From Mycolicibacter virginiensis (GTDB taxonomy: Bacteria; Actinomycetota; Actinomycetes; Mycobacteriales; Mycobacteriaceae): a DNA stretch of 64,000 nt. Within the stretch, counting starts at the first letter, position 1; each line of letters starts with the position of its first letter. Shown here piece after piece: positions 49,101 through 58,885 of this stretch. Below the pieces are notes generated by a model that was given only the letters and a program-made list of their open reading frames with translations, was not told the DNA's origin and searched no databases. Location: assembly GCF_022374935.2 (NCBI RefSeq), contig NZ_CP092430.2, forward strand, positions 4,278,001 to 4,342,000, given 5' to 3'. Made by a program: the position numbers and the translations under genes.

Positions 49101-50310
49101 CCATCCGCGAGAACATGTCGATGGTGCCGGCGCCCACCTCGGTGCGCAGCGAGCCGCGTGGGATGCCCCAGATGTCTTCGACGAATTCACGGTCGTCGGC
49201 ACAGACGACGCTCCGCTGGCCAGGTAGTCCCGGACCCATGTAGCCCATTTCTCGGCCACCCATCGCATTGGGTTGACCGGTCAGGGAGAACGGTCCGCTG
49301 CCGGTCTTACAGATGGCCCCGGTGGCCAGGTGCAGGTTACAGATGGCATTGGTGTTCCAGGTTCCGTGTGTGCTCTGGTTGAGCCCCATTGTCCAGCAGC
49401 TCATCCAGTTACCCGACTCGCCGATCCATGCTGCGGCCGTGCGAATGTCGGCTTCGGGGATTCCGGTGAGCTCAGCCACCGTCTCCGGCGTGAACTGCTC
49501 GAGGAAACTGGGCATGACTTCCCAGCCCTGCGTGTACTCGGCGATGAACTCGTCGTCGGTGTGGCCATTCGCGACGATCAGATGCAGCAACCCATTGAGC
49601 AGCGCCAGATCGGTTCCGGGCGCGATCTGCAAGAACAGGTCGGCCTTCTCCGCGGTGGCACTGCGGCGTGGATCGACGACGATCAGCTTGGCGCCGGCTT
49701 TGACGCGGTCCATCATCCGCAGGAACAGAATCGGGTGGCAGTCGGCCATATTCGCGCCGATCACGAAGAACACGTCGGCGTGATCGAAGTCCTGATAGGA
49801 GCCGGGCGGCCCGTCGGCACCGAGTGACTGTTTGTAGCCGCTGCCCGCGCTGGCCATACACAACCGCGAGTTGGACTCGATCTGGCTGGTGCCGATATAG
49901 CCCTTGGCGAGTTTGTTCGCCAGGTATTGCGCCTCGGTTGACATCTGCCCGGAGACGTAGAGCGCTACGGCGTCGGGCCCGTGCTCGTCGATGATCGCCC
50001 GCAACCGGCTGGCGCAGTAGGTGATGGCGGTATCGATGTCGGTCGGTTCGACGGGTTCGTCGCGCCCGGGCCGCATGAACGCCGACTCCATTCGGCCGGG
50101 CGCGGCGAGCAGATCCGCGGTGGTGGCACCCTTGGTGCACAACCGGCCGAAGTTGGTCGGATGGGATTGGTCACCGCTGGACTTGGCTACCCGGCGGCGC
50201 CCGGTGGCCGCATCGGTTTCGACCTGCAGCACCATCCCGCATCCGACCCCGCAGTAGGCACAGAGGGTGGAGACGGCCTCTGCACGCTGGCGGTCGTTTT
50301 GCGCTGGCAT
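46156..50310 (-). CDS. Assimilatory nitrate reductase fused to a CysJ-like flavoprotein
   Basis: A 1384-residue fusion. The N-terminus binds a [4Fe-4S] cluster through Cys17, Cys20, Cys24 and Cys58, followed by a molybdopterin (bis-MGD) nitrate reductase domain to about residue 730 ([45 protein letters not shown] in parts such as [10 protein letters not shown]). A linker with two [16 protein letters not shown] motifs follows. Flavodoxin starts near 840 ([15 protein letters not shown]), the FAD domain near 1010 and NADP binding near 1238 ([19 protein letters not shown]), ending [12 protein letters not shown]. So electrons from NADPH can pass through FAD and FMN to molybdenum within one chain. 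Comparable fusions exist in other mycobacteria. Start ATG has AGGAGGT 8 bases upstream. No nitrite reductase or transporter lies in the window. Confidence 0.9.
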   Translation of the reverse strand: MPAQNDRQRAEAVSTLCAYCGVGCGMVLQVETDAATGRRRVAKSSGDQSHPTNFGRLCTKGATTADLLAAPGRMESAFMRPGRDEPVEPTDIDTAITYCASRLRAIIDEHGPDAVALYVSGQMSTEAQYLANKLAKGYIGTSQIESNSRLCMASAGSGYKQSLGADGPPGSYQDFDHADVFFVIGANMADCHPILFLRMMDRVKAGAKLIVVDPRRSATAEKADLFLQIAPGTDLALLNGLLHLIVANGHTDDEFIAEYTQGWEVMPSFLEQFTPETVAELTGIPEADIRTAAAWIGESGNWMSCWTMGLNQSTHGTWNTNAICNLHLATGAICKTGSGPFSLTGQPNAMGGREMGYMGPGLPGQRSVVCADDREFVEDIWGIPRGSLRTEVGAGTIDMFSRMADGQIKACWIICTNPVATVANRKTVLEGLERAELVIAQDAFAENETSAYADVLLPAALWTECDGVMVNSERNLTLFQRAVDPVGQSLPDWQIIARVAAEMGYAKAFDYSSAEDVFEEIKRFANPKTGYDLRGITYERLRQTPIQWPCPPESGQNRHPIRYLNDGASQTQLVREDGSVPRLAFATESGRAVFFARPHLLPDEMPDDDYPFLLNTGRLPHQWHTMTKTGKVAKLNKLNAGPFVEIHPDDAAGLGIVDGDPVEIASRRGRAVLPAVVTDRVRPGNCFAPFHWNDAFGEYLSINAVTNDAVDPTSQQPEYKACAVTLAKVVVESPLELETPETPQAGGVSLDQVDTLIELFGLSGESVTTVPSFAPMERIYLSGLLTALRTEAGRSATGVPTVPANAPLEPATRMWVDGLLAGLYSRHPTPAAPPSRSQADGSRPESIVVLWASQTGNAEEVAARCAAHLGEAGLPVALHTMNDFPVSGLSATRQLIVVSSTTGDGDPPDNGAVLWEELSADGTPQLTDTRYAVLALGDSNYDDFCGYGRKLDTRLAELGATRILDRVDCEPDYDDAVDEWFRTLRGALGAVSTPAVAAVAAPVAARSSRESGRYSRKNPLRTRLMRNTVLSGPGSTKEVRQLVFALPEATLSYQAGDALGVWPRNSAALVDEWLMLTGLDGTHVVELAEHGSMPLRQALVERFEIARITGDLLRFVAQRSQDHELVDLLRPENKTALSDWMWGRQSVDVLAAIPIRATVDDWLGVLKPLTPRMYSISSACVDNPGEVHVTVGAVRYECRGVPRGGVCSTYLADRSDDAEIGIFVQPTNHFRPPADPNAPMIMIGPGTGVAPFRGFLQQRRALGHRGRNWLFFGERNAATDFYYRDELRDMHASGFLTELDLAFSRDQPEKVYVQDLLRARGAEVWEWLQDGAHLYVCGDASQMAKEVDRAICDIAAGHGLLARDAAKAHVRALSSAGRYQRDVY

Positions 50311-50485
50311 GGAAGGTCACCTCCTGCGGTTGCGGGCCTTGCCGCCACCCTGCCGCGCGCAGGTTTCAAGATCATTTCGGGACCATTACCACGCGTTGCG
50401 ATATTCCGGCAGAGCCGCTGGCCATGCGTGATGCCGCCGTCAACCGCGAGAAACTGTTGCCTGAATCACTTCCCGGTCAGGGCTT

Positions 50486-52207
50486 CTAGGCCGGACGCAG
50501 AACCGCCAACGAATGCCCCGGCAACAGTGTGGCTCCGCCCTCAATCCGCGGTGACGCCCAAGCCAGTACCAGCTCGCCGCAGACCGGCACACTCACCGTG
50601 TCCTCGCTGAGATTGCAGACGACCACCAGCGGACCGCGGTGCATGGCGATCCATCGCCTGTCCTCGTCGTAGTCGATCATCAGTTGGCTCAACCAAGGAC
50701 CGACCGGATCGATTTCAGCGCGTAGCCCGATCAGTGCCTTGTACAGGTGCAGCAGCCGTAGATGGTGTTGCTCCTCGAGCTCGCGCCAGGCCAGCTTGGA
50801 ACGCTGGAAGGTTTCGGGATCCTGGGGGTCGGGGATCTCGTCGGCATTCCAGCCGTGCTCGGCGAACTCGGCTTTGCGGCCTTCGGCGGTGGCCTTCGCC
50901 ACCTGCGGGTCCTCGTGTGAAGTGAAAAACTGAAAGGGCGTGAGCGCGCCCCACTCCTCCCCCATGAAAAGCATGGCGGTGTAAGGCGACAGCAGTACCA
51001 GTGCAGCCTTGATCGCGAGTTGCCCGGCCGTCAGATTCTGCGATGGGCGGTCACCGAGCGCTCGGTTGCCGACCTGGTCGTGGGTGCACGTGTAGGCCAA
51101 CAGCCGGGTAGCCGGAATCTGCGAGATCGGCAGCGGCCGACCGTGACGCCGGCGGCGAAACGAGGAGTACGTGGCCGCATGAAAAAAGCCGTTACGCAAG
51201 GTGGTCGCCAAGGTGGCCATGCTACCGAAGTCGGCGTAATAACCTTGCCGTTCACCGGATACCGCGGTGTGGATGGCGTGGTGGATGTCGTCATCCCATT
51301 GCGCGGTGATCCCGTAGCCACCGCTTTCGCGACGGGTGATGGTGCGCGGATCGTTTCGATCGCTTTCCGCGATGAGCGACAGTGGACGGCCCAACCGCGC
51401 GGCAAGCGCGTCGGTTTCGGCCGACAGCTCTTCAAGGATATTGATCGCTGTGGTGTCCACCAGCGCGTGCACGGCATCCAGCCGTAGGCCATCGACGTGG
51501 AAGACCCGCATCCAGCGCAGCGCACAGTCGATGATGTAGCGGCGCACTTCATCGGAGTCCGGTCCATCGATGTTGATGGCATTGCCCCACGGGTTACGTA
51601 CGTCCGACAGGTACGGTCCGAAGCGGGGAAGGTAGTTCCCGGACGGCCCAAGGTGGTTGAAGACGGCATCGATCAACACCCCCAGACCCCGGGCGTGGCA
51701 GGCGTCGACGAAGCGTGCCAACCCATTCGGGCCACCGTAGGGCTCATGCACGGCGTACCACAGCACACCGTCGTATCCCCAGCCGTGCACGCCGGAAAAG
51801 GCGTTGACCGGCATCAGTTCTACGAAATCGACGCCCAGATCGACCAGGTGATCCAGCTTGTCGATAGCGGAATCGAACGTGCCCGCAGGCGTGAATGTGC
51901 CCACGTGCAGTTCATAGATCACCGCACCTTCGACTGGCCTCCCCACCCAGTCGTCGTCAGTCCAGGTCAGGCTGGCCTCATCCCACACCGCCGAACGGGC
52001 GTGCACGCCGTCGGGTTGGCGGGCCGACCGCGGATCTGGGAGAACCTGCGGGTCGTCATCGAGCAGATAGCCGTACCGGGCATCGGGCGCTAGGTCGAGC
52101 GTCGTTCGCCACCACCCGTCAGCCGAACGGGCCATCGGGTGAGCCACCCCATCGACATCGAGGCCGACGATTGCCGGTGTTGGTGCCCAGACGGCAAAGT
52201 CAGTCAT
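50486..52207 (-). CDS. treZ: Malto-oligosyltrehalose trehalohydrolase TreZ
   Basis: A 573-residue GH13 enzyme that releases trehalose from maltooligosyl trehalose made by TreY. The N-terminal beta-sandwich begins MTDFAVWAPTPAIVGL; the barrel has GLRLDAVHAL (nucleophile Asp), SLIAESDRNDP (acid/base Glu) and LLFMGEEWG with THDQVGNRALGD around the third Asp. Start ATG 52207 was chosen because the protein fold begins there and it overlaps treY by 8 bases; a longer frame upstream is within treY and not conserved in type. Last gene of treX-treY-treZ. Confidence 0.93.
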   Translation of the reverse strand: MTDFAVWAPTPAIVGLDVDGVAHPMARSADGWWRTTLDLAPDARYGYLLDDDPQVLPDPRSARQPDGVHARSAVWDEASLTWTDDDWVGRPVEGAVIYELHVGTFTPAGTFDSAIDKLDHLVDLGVDFVELMPVNAFSGVHGWGYDGVLWYAVHEPYGGPNGLARFVDACHARGLGVLIDAVFNHLGPSGNYLPRFGPYLSDVRNPWGNAINIDGPDSDEVRRYIIDCALRWMRVFHVDGLRLDAVHALVDTTAINILEELSAETDALAARLGRPLSLIAESDRNDPRTITRRESGGYGITAQWDDDIHHAIHTAVSGERQGYYADFGSMATLATTLRNGFFHAATYSSFRRRRHGRPLPISQIPATRLLAYTCTHDQVGNRALGDRPSQNLTAGQLAIKAALVLLSPYTAMLFMGEEWGALTPFQFFTSHEDPQVAKATAEGRKAEFAEHGWNADEIPDPQDPETFQRSKLAWRELEEQHHLRLLHLYKALIGLRAEIDPVGPWLSQLMIDYDEDRRWIAMHRGPLVVVCNLSEDTVSVPVCGELVLAWASPRIEGGATLLPGHSLAVLRPA

Positions 52208-54497
52208 CGACGCGCTCCAGCAGCACAACCGGTAGTTCGGCGAACAACTCGACGGCCCGGACCGATCCGCTGTGCCGGACGCCGGAGAGCGCGTCGGCCC
52301 AAGTACCGGGAGGCAGTGCGACAACGGTATCGCCCCACCCGGTGCCCTGCAGGCGCACCGTCCAGCGGCTGACCGCCACCATCACGTCATCGCCCCGGCG
52401 AAAGGCCACCACGTGTTCTGACGCCGGTCCTGAGGCCAGCACCGGCTGGTAGCCGCCGTGTAGGAAGCTGTCGGGACGGTCCCGTCGCATCTGCAATGCC
52501 GCAGCGACCACCCGCATTTTCGGGCGATGCAAGGACTCCAGCGCTGCCCGGCGCGTGTCGTAGTCGACCGGCCGCCGATTGTCCGGGTCGACCAAACTGT
52601 CATCGCAGAGCTCGGTGCCCTGGTAGACGTCCGGAACGCCGGGGACGGTCAAGGACAGCAGTTTCTGGCCCAGAATGTCGCTTTCGATATGCGGAGCGAG
52701 TTCGGCGACGAACTCGGTCAATTCCTGCGCGATAGGACCATCCAGTATGTCGTCAAGCCACCGGTGCAGCGCGCCCTCGAACTCTGCGTCGGGGTCGTGC
52801 CACGATGTCCGCCGATCCGCCTCGCGCGCCGCCTTTTCGGCGTAGGCGTGCAGCCGCTCGCGCAGCGTGCTGGTCACAGGGGAGTCAAGTGGCCATACAC
52901 CGAAGATGTTCTGCCACAGGAAAAGCCCGGTTGCCAGATCGCGTGAGGGCGCCTTGGATTCCCAACGAGCGACGAACTCCGCCCACAGCGACGGCACCTG
53001 CGACAACACGCCGATGCGCGCCCGCACATCCTCGCCGCGTTTGGTGTCGTGGGTGGACAGCGTGATCATCGTGTGCGGCCAGCGTCGCGCCCGGGTGGCG
53101 GCCCGGTGATGAAACTCGGCCGAACCCACACCGAAATACTGCGGATTGCCGCCGACCTCGTTGAGCGATACCAGTCTGGCATCCCGGTAGAACACGCAGT
53201 CTTCGGTTGCCTTGGCGGTCACCGCTCCGCACAGCTGCTGCAGCCGTGCAGCGGCTTCGGCACCGTCGGCGATCGCCGCCGCGAGCAGTTCAAGCGGCTC
53301 GTCCAGTTCCGGCCGCTGCGCAAGTGTGTGTGCCAGTGCCACCGGCAGTATCGCCGCCAACCCGTGATAATCGCTGCGATAGACACCGATGTTTCCGAGC
53401 AAGGCCACGATGGCGTCGGCCAGCAACGGATGATCAGCGCCGGCAGCGCCGGCCACACAGCGGCACAGCCGCGCCAGCTCGCTGCCCAATGTCTCAGCAG
53501 CCGCGATCCCCTTCTGCTCGGCAAGCAGGGCCGGCATCACGCGATAGTCGACGCCAGCGGTCTCGTACAGCTCGGTCAGCGCCGGCTCACCGTTCGGGTC
53601 GATGAACAGCCCGCCGATCTCCCGCAGGGCGTCGTACCCGGTGGAGCCGGCCACCGGCAGGCTCGGGTCCAGCGACTCGTCAACGGCCAGAATCTTTTCG
53701 ACGACGATCCAGGCGTCAGGTCCGACCAGCGCACGCAGCCATTCCAGGTACCCCCGCGGATCCGACAGTCCGTCCGGGTGATCGACCCGCACGCCATCGA
53801 CAAGACCAGCATCGAACCAGCGCGCCAGCTCGACGTGCCAGGCGTCGAAGACCGCTCGATCCTCTTGACGCAGGCCGGCCAGAGACGTGATCGAAAAGAA
53901 GCGGCGGTATCCGCAGCCGCCGTTGCGCCAGCCGACCAGACGATAGTGCTGGCGATCGTGGACTTGGTTGCCGCTGCCGCCGCCGGTTCCGGGCGCGATC
54001 GGAAACACCAGATCCCCTAGACGCAGCGCCTCACCGTCGACGGCCAGGTCGGCAACATCGTCGTCAGATCCCAGCACCGGCAGAATGATTCGCCCGTCAC
54101 CGACGTCCCAATCGATGTCGAAGAATGCGGCATACCGCGAGGAGCGGCCATGCTTCAGCACATCCCACCACCACGGGTTCTGCTCCGGCCTTTGTACCCC
54201 CACATGATTGGGCACGATGTCGACGATCAGACCGATCCCGCGGGCACGTGCCGCCGCCGACAGCCGCGCCAAACCCGGCGCACCGCCCAGTTCGGCAGAG
54301 ACCGTAGTCGGATCGACGACGTCATAACCGTGCGCCGATCCGTGCACCGCGGTCATGATCGGTGAGAGGTAAAGGTGCGAAATGCCAAGGGCATCGAAAT
54401 AGTCGAGTAGTTTCTCGGCGTCGGCGAAGGTGAACGCGAAACCGCTTTCCGCGCCCCGCAGCTGTAACCGGTAGGTGGACAGCACCGGGCCGGCCAT
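52200..54497 (-). CDS. treY: Malto-oligosyltrehalose synthase TreY
   Basis: A 765-residue GH13 enzyme that turns the reducing-end maltose unit of an alpha-glucan into a trehalosyl end. Motifs: STYRLQLRG near the N-terminus, DIVPNHVGV, VDGVRVDHPDGLSDP (nucleophile Asp), IVVEKIL (Glu) and STHDTKRGEDVRAR; the C-terminus has GVPDVYQGTEL. It starts 3 bases after the treX stop and overlaps treZ, so all three are coupled. Length agrees with the family. Confidence 0.94.
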   Translation of the reverse strand: MAGPVLSTYRLQLRGAESGFAFTFADAEKLLDYFDALGISHLYLSPIMTAVHGSAHGYDVVDPTTVSAELGGAPGLARLSAAARARGIGLIVDIVPNHVGVQRPEQNPWWWDVLKHGRSSRYAAFFDIDWDVGDGRIILPVLGSDDDVADLAVDGEALRLGDLVFPIAPGTGGGSGNQVHDRQHYRLVGWRNGGCGYRRFFSITSLAGLRQEDRAVFDAWHVELARWFDAGLVDGVRVDHPDGLSDPRGYLEWLRALVGPDAWIVVEKILAVDESLDPSLPVAGSTGYDALREIGGLFIDPNGEPALTELYETAGVDYRVMPALLAEQKGIAAAETLGSELARLCRCVAGAAGADHPLLADAIVALLGNIGVYRSDYHGLAAILPVALAHTLAQRPELDEPLELLAAAIADGAEAAARLQQLCGAVTAKATEDCVFYRDARLVSLNEVGGNPQYFGVGSAEFHHRAATRARRWPHTMITLSTHDTKRGEDVRARIGVLSQVPSLWAEFVARWESKAPSRDLATGLFLWQNIFGVWPLDSPVTSTLRERLHAYAEKAAREADRRTSWHDPDAEFEGALHRWLDDILDGPIAQELTEFVAELAPHIESDILGQKLLSLTVPGVPDVYQGTELCDDSLVDPDNRRPVDYDTRRAALESLHRPKMRVVAAALQMRRDRPDSFLHGGYQPVLASGPASEHVVAFRRGDDVMVAVSRWTVRLQGTGWGDTVVALPPGTWADALSGVRHSGSVRAVELFAELPVVLLERVDD

Positions 54498-54500
54498 GCG

Positions 54501-56699
54501 TTAGCGTACTTTCCGCAGGACGAGCAGCGAGCGGCCCGGAACAGGCAGCGCGTCCCCGGCCTGCGCCCCCTGTTCAGCTCGGGATGTCGGCTCCGCGGTG
54601 TCCAATTCTTTCGTCCATTCTTGGGCGTAATCCTTGCCGGGAACGGCGAACTCGACCGTCTCCTCGTGCGCATTGAAGCACAGCAGGAACGAGTCATCCA
54701 CCACCCGCTGGCCGCGCATGTCAGGTTCGCGGATCGCCTCGCCGTTGAGGAAGACCATGATGCACTTGTCGAAGCCGTTGTCCCAGTCGTCTTGGCTCAT
54801 CTCCTGACCGGTGGAGGTGAACCATGCGATGTCGCCGATTTCGTCTTCGTGGCGTACCGGGCGGCCCTCGAAGAACCGGCGACGGCGAAACACCGGATGC
54901 TCTTTGCGAAGCTGCGTCACGTGGCGGGCGAAGGCCAGCAGATCGGCATTGGTATCGGCCAGTGACCAATCCATCCAGGCGAGTTCGGAGTCCTGACAGT
55001 AGGTGTTGTTGTTGCCCTGCTGCGTGCGCCCCAGCTCATCGCCGTGCCCGATCATCGGCGTGCCTTGGGACAGCAGCAGGGTGGCCAGGATGTTGCGCGT
55101 CTGGCGAGCCCGCAGTTCCTGCACTTCCGGATCGTCGGTGGGGCCTTCGATGCCGCAGTTCCACGACCGGTTGTGGCTCTCGCCGTCGGAGTTGTCGTCG
55201 CCGTTGGCCTCGTTGTGCTTTTCGTTGTAGGAGACCAGGTCACGCAACGTGAATCCGTCGTGGGCGACGACGAAGTTGATGCTGGCACCCGGCCGGCGCC
55301 CGGTGGCCTCGTAGAGGTCTGACGAGCCGGTGAGCCGCGAGGCGAACTCCCCCAACTTCTCCGGTTCGCCGCGCCAATAATCGCGCACGGTGTCGCGGTA
55401 TTTTCCATTCCATTCGGTCCACAGGCCCGGAAAATTGCCGACCTGATAACCGCCCTCACCGACGTCCCACGGCTCGGCGATCAGTTTGACCTGGCTGACC
55501 ACCGGGTCCTGCTGGATCAGGTCAAAGAACGCCGAAAGACGGTCCACATCATAGAATTCGCGGGCCAGAGTCGACGCCAGGTCGAAACGGAAACCGTCGA
55601 CGTGCATCTCGGTCACCCAGTACCGCAGTGAGTCCATGATCAGCTGCAGTGCGTGCGGATTGCGCGCATTGAGGCTGTTCCCCGTTCCGGTGTAGTCCAT
55701 ATACCTGCTTCGGTCGTCGTCGACGAGCCGGTAGTAGGCGGCGTTGTCGATGCCACGGAAGTTGATGGTCGGGCCCAGATGGTTGCCTTCAGCGGTGTGG
55801 TTGTAGACCACATCCAGGATCACCTCGATCCCGGCTTCGTGCAAGGTGCGCACCATCGCCTTGAATTCCGCGACCGCAGCCCCCGGCTGCCGGCTTGCCG
55901 CGTACTGGCTGTGCGGGGCGAAGAAGCCGAAAGTGTTGTAGCCCCAATAGTTCCGTAGGCCCATCCGAAGCAAGCGGTCGTCGTGCATGAACTGGTGTAC
56001 CGGCATCAGCTCGACAGCCGTGACATTGAGTGCCTGCAGGTGGTCGATGACGACCGGGTGCGCCAAACCGGCGTAGGTGCCACGCAGTTCCTCGGGGACG
56101 TCCGGATGCGTCTGCGTCATACCCTTGACGTGGGTCTCGTAGATGATCGTCTCGTTGTAGGGGGTCTTCGGCGGCCGATCGGTTGCCCAGTCGAAGTACG
56201 GGTTGATCACCACGCTGGTCATGGTGTGCCCGAGCGAGTCGACCCTTGGCAGCGTCTCGTCCCGCGGCGGATCGTCTCCGGCTGCCATGTCGTAGGAGAA
56301 CAGCGCCTGGTCGAATTCGAAATCGCCGGTGAAGGCCCTGCCGTAGGGGTCCAGCAACAGTTTGCTGGAATCACAGCGATGTCCGGCCGGCGGGTCGAAC
56401 GGCCCGTGCACCCGAAAGCCGTAGTTCTGTCCCGGCGACACCGTCGGCAGGTAGGCGTGCCAGACGTAGCCGTCCACTTCGTCGAGCGGTACGCAGGTCT
56501 GGTCACCGTCCTCGCCGATCAGGCACAGATCGACCCGCTCGGCGATCTCCGAGAAAAGGGCGAAGTTGGTTCCGCCACCGTCGTAGCTGGCCCCGAGTGG
56601 GGCGCTGTTGCCCGGCCAGACGGTGTGCGACACAGGTGCGGGTTCAGCTGAATCCCTGGCCGCGGTGACCACCCTCGCCGGATTTCGGGTAGTGCCCAT
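54501..56699 (-). CDS. treX: Glycogen debranching enzyme TreX/GlgX
   Basis: A 732-residue GH13 isoamylase-type enzyme that cuts alpha-1,6 branches of glycogen to supply linear chains to TreY. Residues about 27-130 form the CBM48 domain (WPGNSAPLGASYDGGGTNFALFSE in part GGGTNFALFS). The barrel has MHVDGFRFDLASTLAREF, LIAEPWDVGEGGYQVG and FVVAHDGFTLRDLVSYN, carrying the catalytic Asp, Glu and Asp. First gene of the minus-strand treXYZ operon, divergent from malQ through 158 bases. An N-terminal tail of about 25 residues is not conserved and the true start may be slightly later. Confidence 0.93.
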   Translation of the reverse strand: MGTTRNPARVVTAARDSAEPAPVSHTVWPGNSAPLGASYDGGGTNFALFSEIAERVDLCLIGEDGDQTCVPLDEVDGYVWHAYLPTVSPGQNYGFRVHGPFDPPAGHRCDSSKLLLDPYGRAFTGDFEFDQALFSYDMAAGDDPPRDETLPRVDSLGHTMTSVVINPYFDWATDRPPKTPYNETIIYETHVKGMTQTHPDVPEELRGTYAGLAHPVVIDHLQALNVTAVELMPVHQFMHDDRLLRMGLRNYWGYNTFGFFAPHSQYAASRQPGAAVAEFKAMVRTLHEAGIEVILDVVYNHTAEGNHLGPTINFRGIDNAAYYRLVDDDRSRYMDYTGTGNSLNARNPHALQLIMDSLRYWVTEMHVDGFRFDLASTLAREFYDVDRLSAFFDLIQQDPVVSQVKLIAEPWDVGEGGYQVGNFPGLWTEWNGKYRDTVRDYWRGEPEKLGEFASRLTGSSDLYEATGRRPGASINFVVAHDGFTLRDLVSYNEKHNEANGDDNSDGESHNRSWNCGIEGPTDDPEVQELRARQTRNILATLLLSQGTPMIGHGDELGRTQQGNNNTYCQDSELAWMDWSLADTNADLLAFARHVTQLRKEHPVFRRRRFFEGRPVRHEDEIGDIAWFTSTGQEMSQDDWDNGFDKCIMVFLNGEAIREPDMRGQRVVDDSFLLCFNAHEETVEFAVPGKDYAQEWTKELDTAEPTSRAEQGAQAGDALPVPGRSLLVLRKVR

Positions 56700-56857
56700 A
56701 CTCGCCCAATCTCGTCACGACATCTGCTTGCACGTGCCTTTGCCGAGGGTGGCTACCCGCCTGCCGGGCGGTCAAACTATCGCCGGCATACGACACTACG
56801 GTCCGCTTCGCGGGGGTGGGGAGTTGAAATGCGTCCCAGGCGGGTATAGGCGTTGTC

Positions 56858-58855
56858 GTGGCGCCCGATGACCTACGCCGACTGGCAGCGGCGCACGGCG
56901 TCGCCACCGTCTATCGCAACGAACGGCGCGAGTTGGTGCAGGTGGACGCCGGCGTCGTGGTCCAGATCCTGCGGCTGCTCGAAGTCGAGGCCGGCAGCGA
57001 CGCGGATCGTCGTGCCGAATTGGTCAGGCTGGACGAACGCGAGCGTGCGGGGGTTTCGGCTCCGACGCTCGCCGTGCGACTGACCGGGAGTCCCCTACCG
57101 TTGTCCGGGGCCGCCGCTCTGGTGAGCGAAGACGGCGAGCGCACGGTGGTGCGCGAGGAACTGCCCGCCGATCTGGAGCCGGGCTGGTATCAGCTTCAAC
57201 TGCGCGATGACCAGGAAGTCACGCTGGTGGCGGCGCCCGCCCGGGTTCCGCAGGCGCCGGTCACGTGGGGGTGGATGCTGCAGCTCTACGCGTTGCGATC
57301 CGCCCGATCCTGGGGCATCGGCGACCTGTCAGACCTGCGGGATTGGGTGGCCTGGACAGCAGCCGAGCAGGGCGCCGGAGCGGTGCTGCTCAATCCGCTG
57401 CACGCACCGGGACCGACGCATCCCGTGCAGCCGTCGCCGTATACGCCGTCGAGCCGGCAGTTCGCCAACCCGCTGGCACTGCGCATCGAAGACCTCGACG
57501 CCTACCACCGGTGCGACCCGGCAACCCGGTCGGAAGTCGATGCGCTGCGAGTCGCCGCGGACACCATGAAGATCGACTACGACCTGGTCTGGGCGTCCAA
57601 ACGCGCGGCCCTGGAGTTGCTCTGGCGTGCTGAAGGGCGTCCCTGCCCGCTCGACGAGCCGTCCGGGACCCGGGCGTTGCGTGACTGGGCCACCTACTGT
57701 GCGCTGGCCGAACGCCATGGCGGTCGATGGTCCAGTTGGCCGGTGCCGCTGCACGACGCAACCGGCGTCGCGGTGGCAGCCGCGCGGCTCGAGCTCGCGC
57801 CGCGCGTCGCGTTTCATGCCTGGGTGCAGCAACGCTGTGTGGAGCAGCTGCGTGCGGTACAGCGCGCCGCCAAAGACTCGGGCATGGCGCTGGGCGTGCT
57901 GCACGACCTGGCAGTCGGCGTCGACGGCGACGGCGCTGATGCGTGGGCGCTGGCCGACGTACTGGCCGGTGGGGCCAGTGTCGGCGCGCCCCCCGACACG
58001 TTCAGCCCTCGTGGGCAGGACTGGTCGCTACCGCCCTGGCGGCCGGACCGCTTGGCGGACACCGGCTACCAGGCGGTACGCGACATGCTGCGGGCCGTCC
58101 TGGCCCACGCGGACGGCGTGCGCATCGATCACGTCGCCGGCTTGTGGCGGCTGTGGTGGATCCCGCCTGGCGAGAGCCCCGATCGGGGCACCTACGTCCA
58201 CTACGACGCGGACGTCATGCTCGCGGTGCTGGCGCTGGAGGCGCATCGCGCCAACGCCGTGGTCATCGGCGAGGATCTGGGAACCGTCGAACCGGAAGTC
58301 ACCCGCGCCCTGGCCGACAACGGAATGCTGGGCTGCGCGGTCTCCTGGTTCACCCGTGACGAATCAGTGCCCGGCCAGCCGTTGCTTGCGCCGTCGGCGT
58401 GGCCTTCGCGAGTGGCTGCCAGCATTTCCACGCACGATCTGCCCACCGCAGCCGGATTCTTTGGCGGCGAGCACGTACGGGCACGCGCCGAGCTGGGTCT
58501 GCTCGACGACGTGGCGGCCGCCCAGTGCGCCGCCGAGCAGGAGCGAGCCGAATGGCTCGCCCTGCTGCGCTCGGAAGGTTTTCTCGAGCAGGACGACATG
58601 TCCCCGGAGGAGCCGCAGATCATCGATGCCATGCACCGCTTTCTGGCGGCTACCCCGAGCCGACTGAAACTCGTCTCCCCCTACGACGTGCTGGCCGAGC
58701 CTTGTCAGCCCAACCTGCCCGGCACCGTCGATCAATATCCGAACTGGCGTCTGCCACTGCCGGAGTCACTTGAGCAGCTGCAGACCGACCCGAGGATCGC
58801 CCGCACCGCGGCGATCTTCTCGCACGATCCAGGTCACCAATCGTCTGCCAGGTAA
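56858..58855 (+). CDS. malQ: 4-alpha-glucanotransferase MalQ (GH77)
   Basis: A 665-residue amylomaltase that moves maltodextrin segments between chains. GH77 motifs are present: WGMLQLYALRSARSWGIGDLSDL, split as QLYALRSARSWGIGD, then GVRIDHVAGLWRLWWIP (nucleophile Asp), VIGEDLGTVEP (acid/base Glu) and SISTHDLPTAAGF. The N-terminal 130 residues form the extra domain seen in actinobacterial MalQ. It starts at GTG 56858 with a weak upstream ribosome site. M. tuberculosis MalQ is longer (about 724). It is divergent from treX and 30 bases upstream of treS, so it is likely co-transcribed with treS-mak. Confidence 0.9.
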   Translation: MAPDDLRRLAAAHGVATVYRNERRELVQVDAGVVVQILRLLEVEAGSDADRRAELVRLDERERAGVSAPTLAVRLTGSPLPLSGAAALVSEDGERTVVREELPADLEPGWYQLQLRDDQEVTLVAAPARVPQAPVTWGWMLQLYALRSARSWGIGDLSDLRDWVAWTAAEQGAGAVLLNPLHAPGPTHPVQPSPYTPSSRQFANPLALRIEDLDAYHRCDPATRSEVDALRVAADTMKIDYDLVWASKRAALELLWRAEGRPCPLDEPSGTRALRDWATYCALAERHGGRWSSWPVPLHDATGVAVAAARLELAPRVAFHAWVQQRCVEQLRAVQRAAKDSGMALGVLHDLAVGVDGDGADAWALADVLAGGASVGAPPDTFSPRGQDWSLPPWRPDRLADTGYQAVRDMLRAVLAHADGVRIDHVAGLWRLWWIPPGESPDRGTYVHYDADVMLAVLALEAHRANAVVIGEDLGTVEPEVTRALADNGMLGCAVSWFTRDESVPGQPLLAPSAWPSRVAASISTHDLPTAAGFFGGEHVRARAELGLLDDVAAAQCAAEQERAEWLALLRSEGFLEQDDMSPEEPQIIDAMHRFLAATPSRLKLVSPYDVLAEPCQPNLPGTVDQYPNWRLPLPESLEQLQTDPRIARTAAIFSHDPGHQSSAR

Positions 58856-58885
58856 TCACGTCCGGAATGGGGTACATGTCGAGAT

